From positions 1-53,742 of the forward strand of contig NZ_AOLQ01000022.1 of the NCBI RefSeq assembly GCF_000337775.1: DNA of 53,742 nt, written 5' to 3'. The translations under genes and the position numbers were made by a program. Of this stretch, positions 52,788 to 53,742 are shown piece by piece (position 1 is the stretch's first letter; each line of letters opens with the position of its first letter). The stretch is from Haloarcula vallismortis ATCC 29715 (GTDB taxonomy: Archaea; Halobacteriota; Halobacteria; Halobacteriales; Haloarculaceae). Below the pieces are notes generated by a model that did no database searches, was not told the origin of the DNA, and was given only the letters and a program-made list of their open reading frames with translations.

Positions 52788-53453
52788 TCAGGCTGACGCG
52801 TCACCACGGAGCGACGCTCGGATCTCGTCTAGCCCGCCGGGGTCGGCCATGATTGCGACACTGTCACCGGGTTCGATTTCAGTCTGTGGGAGCGGAATCG
52901 TCATCGGTTCGTGGTCCGTCCCGTGTGCATAGATGTGGGCGTCGCCGGGAAGCTCCACCTCGACGACCCGTTTCCCGACGAACGGCGAGCCGTCGGGGAT
53001 GCGGATGCTGGCGACCGAGAGCTGTTCGGTCAGATCGGCGAGGACGTTGAAGTCACCGCCCAGCAGCGCCGTCTTCGCGCCGGCCGCGCCCAGCCGCTCG
53101 GGGTAGATAATCTCGTCCACGTCGGCGGCGTACTTTTCGTAGATCTCCTCGCGGTAGTCGGCGTCGATCCGCAGGACGGTCCGACAGCCGAACTCTTTGC
53201 CGATCATACAGGCAGTGAAGTTCGTGTTCAGGTCGCCCGTGAGACCGCCGATGGCGTCCGCACTTTCGATGCCGGCATCAACGAGGACGCTTTCCTCGTT
53301 GCCGTCGCCTTGGATAGTCTCGAACCCGGTTTCCCTGGCCCGTTCGACCTTCACAGGGTCGTTGTCGACGATAACGACTTCGTGGCCCTCACTCTGCAGA
53401 ATCCGTGCGGTCCGGATGCCGACGCGGCCATAGCCAACGATAACGAACTTCAT
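52788..53453 (-). CDS. TrkA-type potassium uptake regulatory protein
   Basis: This is a 221-residue protein with an N-terminal RCK/KTN NAD-binding domain, IVGYGRVGIRTARILQSEG (about residues 4-22), the NAD-binding acid in VIVDNDPVKVERA, and GDGNEESVL. A TrkA-C domain follows (about 140-215, ending ISV-type hydrophobic strands around DSVAIMADPGGLDEI). Such proteins gate or regulate Trk/Ktr potassium channels. The membrane subunit TrkH is not in the window. This matters in halophiles, which store molar potassium. Confidence 0.92.
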   Translation of the reverse strand: MKFVIVGYGRVGIRTARILQSEGHEVVIVDNDPVKVERARETGFETIQGDGNEESVLVDAGIESADAIGGLTGDLNTNFTACMIGKEFGCRTVLRIDADYREEIYEKYAADVDEIIYPERLGAAGAKTALLGGDFNVLADLTEQLSVASIRIPDGSPFVGKRVVEVELPGDAHIYAHGTDHEPMTIPLPQTEIEPGDSVAIMADPGGLDEIRASLRGDASA

Positions 53454-53510
53454 GGCCTACGGTACGACGGCCAGCATTAAAAATGTGAACGGGTGACAGG
53501 GTGGCGCGAG

Positions 53511-53742
53511 TTAGCTTTCTGTCGTCGCGTTTTCTTCGGTCGCGTTGTCTGTTCCGTCAGTCTCGTCGCCTTCGTCACCCTCCTCAGTCTCGTTAGCGGG
53601 CGGCTCCTCGGTCTCGTCCGCTGGCGGCTCTTCAGTCTCGTCTGCTGGCGGCTCTTCTGTCTCGTTCGCTGGTGGCTCCTCAGTCTCGTCCGCTGGCGGT
53701 TCTTCTGTCTCGTTCGCTGGTGGCTCCTCGGTCTCGTCCGCT
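53511..53742 (-). CDS. C-terminal fragment of an octapeptide-repeat protein (partial)
   Basis: On the minus strand an open frame enters from the right edge of the window and ends at 53511-53513. The visible 76 residues contain six full and one partial octapeptides, EPPANETE or EPPADETE, then EGDEGDETDGTDNATEENATTES. The Asn-containing units form Asn-Glu-Thr glycosylation sites, and two more occur in NATEENATT. The start and identity lie outside the window. The acidic Pro/Thr-rich, sequon-bearing tail suggests a surface or secreted protein. Confidence 0.75.
   Translation of the reverse strand, partial: ADETEEPPANETEEPPADETEEPPANETEEPPADETEEPPADETEEPPANETEEGDEGDETDGTDNATEENATTES
53592..53742. 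repeat. 24-bp tandem repeats in coding sequence
   Basis: Six complete copies of a 24-bp unit and 7 bases of a seventh run to the window edge, each encoding one octapeptide. Copies differ at few positions, mainly GTT/GTC (Asn/Asp). The array may continue beyond the window. Confidence 0.85.

Noticed and set aside
53592..53742. Possible CRISPR-like repeats at the right edge
   Set aside because: The 24-bp units are contiguous with no spacers and encode a regular octapeptide in one frame, so they are coding tandem repeats.

Overview
The window looks like chromosomal DNA of an extremely halophilic archaeon (class Halobacteria), most likely Haloarcula or a close relative. The reasons are high GC, strongly Asp/Glu-rich proteins, TATA-type archaeal promoters with many leaderless starts, archaeal information-processing genes (aIF1, aIF1A, Rio1, a Dim2/Krr1-like KH protein, S24e, S27ae, an RFC small subunit, a Kae1-Bud32 fusion), coenzyme F420 enzymes, Tat-type lipoprotein signals and many small zinc-ribbon proteins. 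The genus is an inference from the overall gene set, including a tryptophanase. No rRNA, insertion sequence, integrase or CRISPR array is visible.

Layout. 1-6.6 kb: hypothetical and winged-helix proteins, a phosphoesterase, the overlapping cofE-mer pair (F420), tryptophanase and a methyltransferase. 6.8-11 kb: a tightly overlapped MoxR / DUF58 / transglutaminase operon, then aIF1. 11.5-20.1 kb: a secreted metalloprotease-like protein, an EamA transporter, ThiD-ThiN, a DsbA-like protein, a 2-hydroxyacid dehydrogenase, a membrane protein, a thioredoxin-like protein and an acetyltransferase. 20.2-24.3 kb: a long hairpin followed by a two-lobed RNase H-fold protein (DUF460), then a PAS histidine kinase, a small membrane protein and an SCP2-like protein. 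24.4-33.9 kb: a complete Liv-type ABC importer beside a proline racemase/hydroxyproline epimerase, proline dehydrogenase, an HTH-10 regulator and a P5C/aldehyde dehydrogenase, which together look like a proline/hydroxyproline uptake and degradation island. 34-38.6 kb: aIF1A, Rio1 and the KH protein, separated by a second PAS kinase and a membrane-anchored protein. 38.7-44.5 kb: a thioesterase, an orphan Mrr-like nuclease, tRNA-Thr(GGT), an enoyl-CoA hydratase, a DUF3105 protein, NadE, and tRNA-Gly(CCC) followed by a mosaic of partial tRNA 3' ends. 44.6-48.5 kb: RfcC, S24e, S27ae, Kae1-Bud32, a hairpin-rich spacer and a DUF5808 protein. 48.5-53.7 kb: a RdgB/HAM1 NTPase, a partly duplicated spacer, an SDR enzyme, a chemotaxis transducer lacking an extracellular domain, a PIN-like protein with a tiny overlapping partner, a TrkA-type NAD-binding protein, and the C-terminal end of a protein made of octapeptide repeats.

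The least explained parts are non-coding: the tRNA-Gly mosaic (43.83-44.2 kb), the long hairpin before DUF460 (20.3-20.42 kb), the hairpin array after Kae1-Bud32 (47.95-48.14 kb) and the 110-bp spacer duplication at 49.2-49.3 kb. Several share short perfect stems closed by a TCC or TTC loop. The tRNA-Gly mosaic and its flanking zinc-ribbon gene are the best candidates for remains of past integrations.
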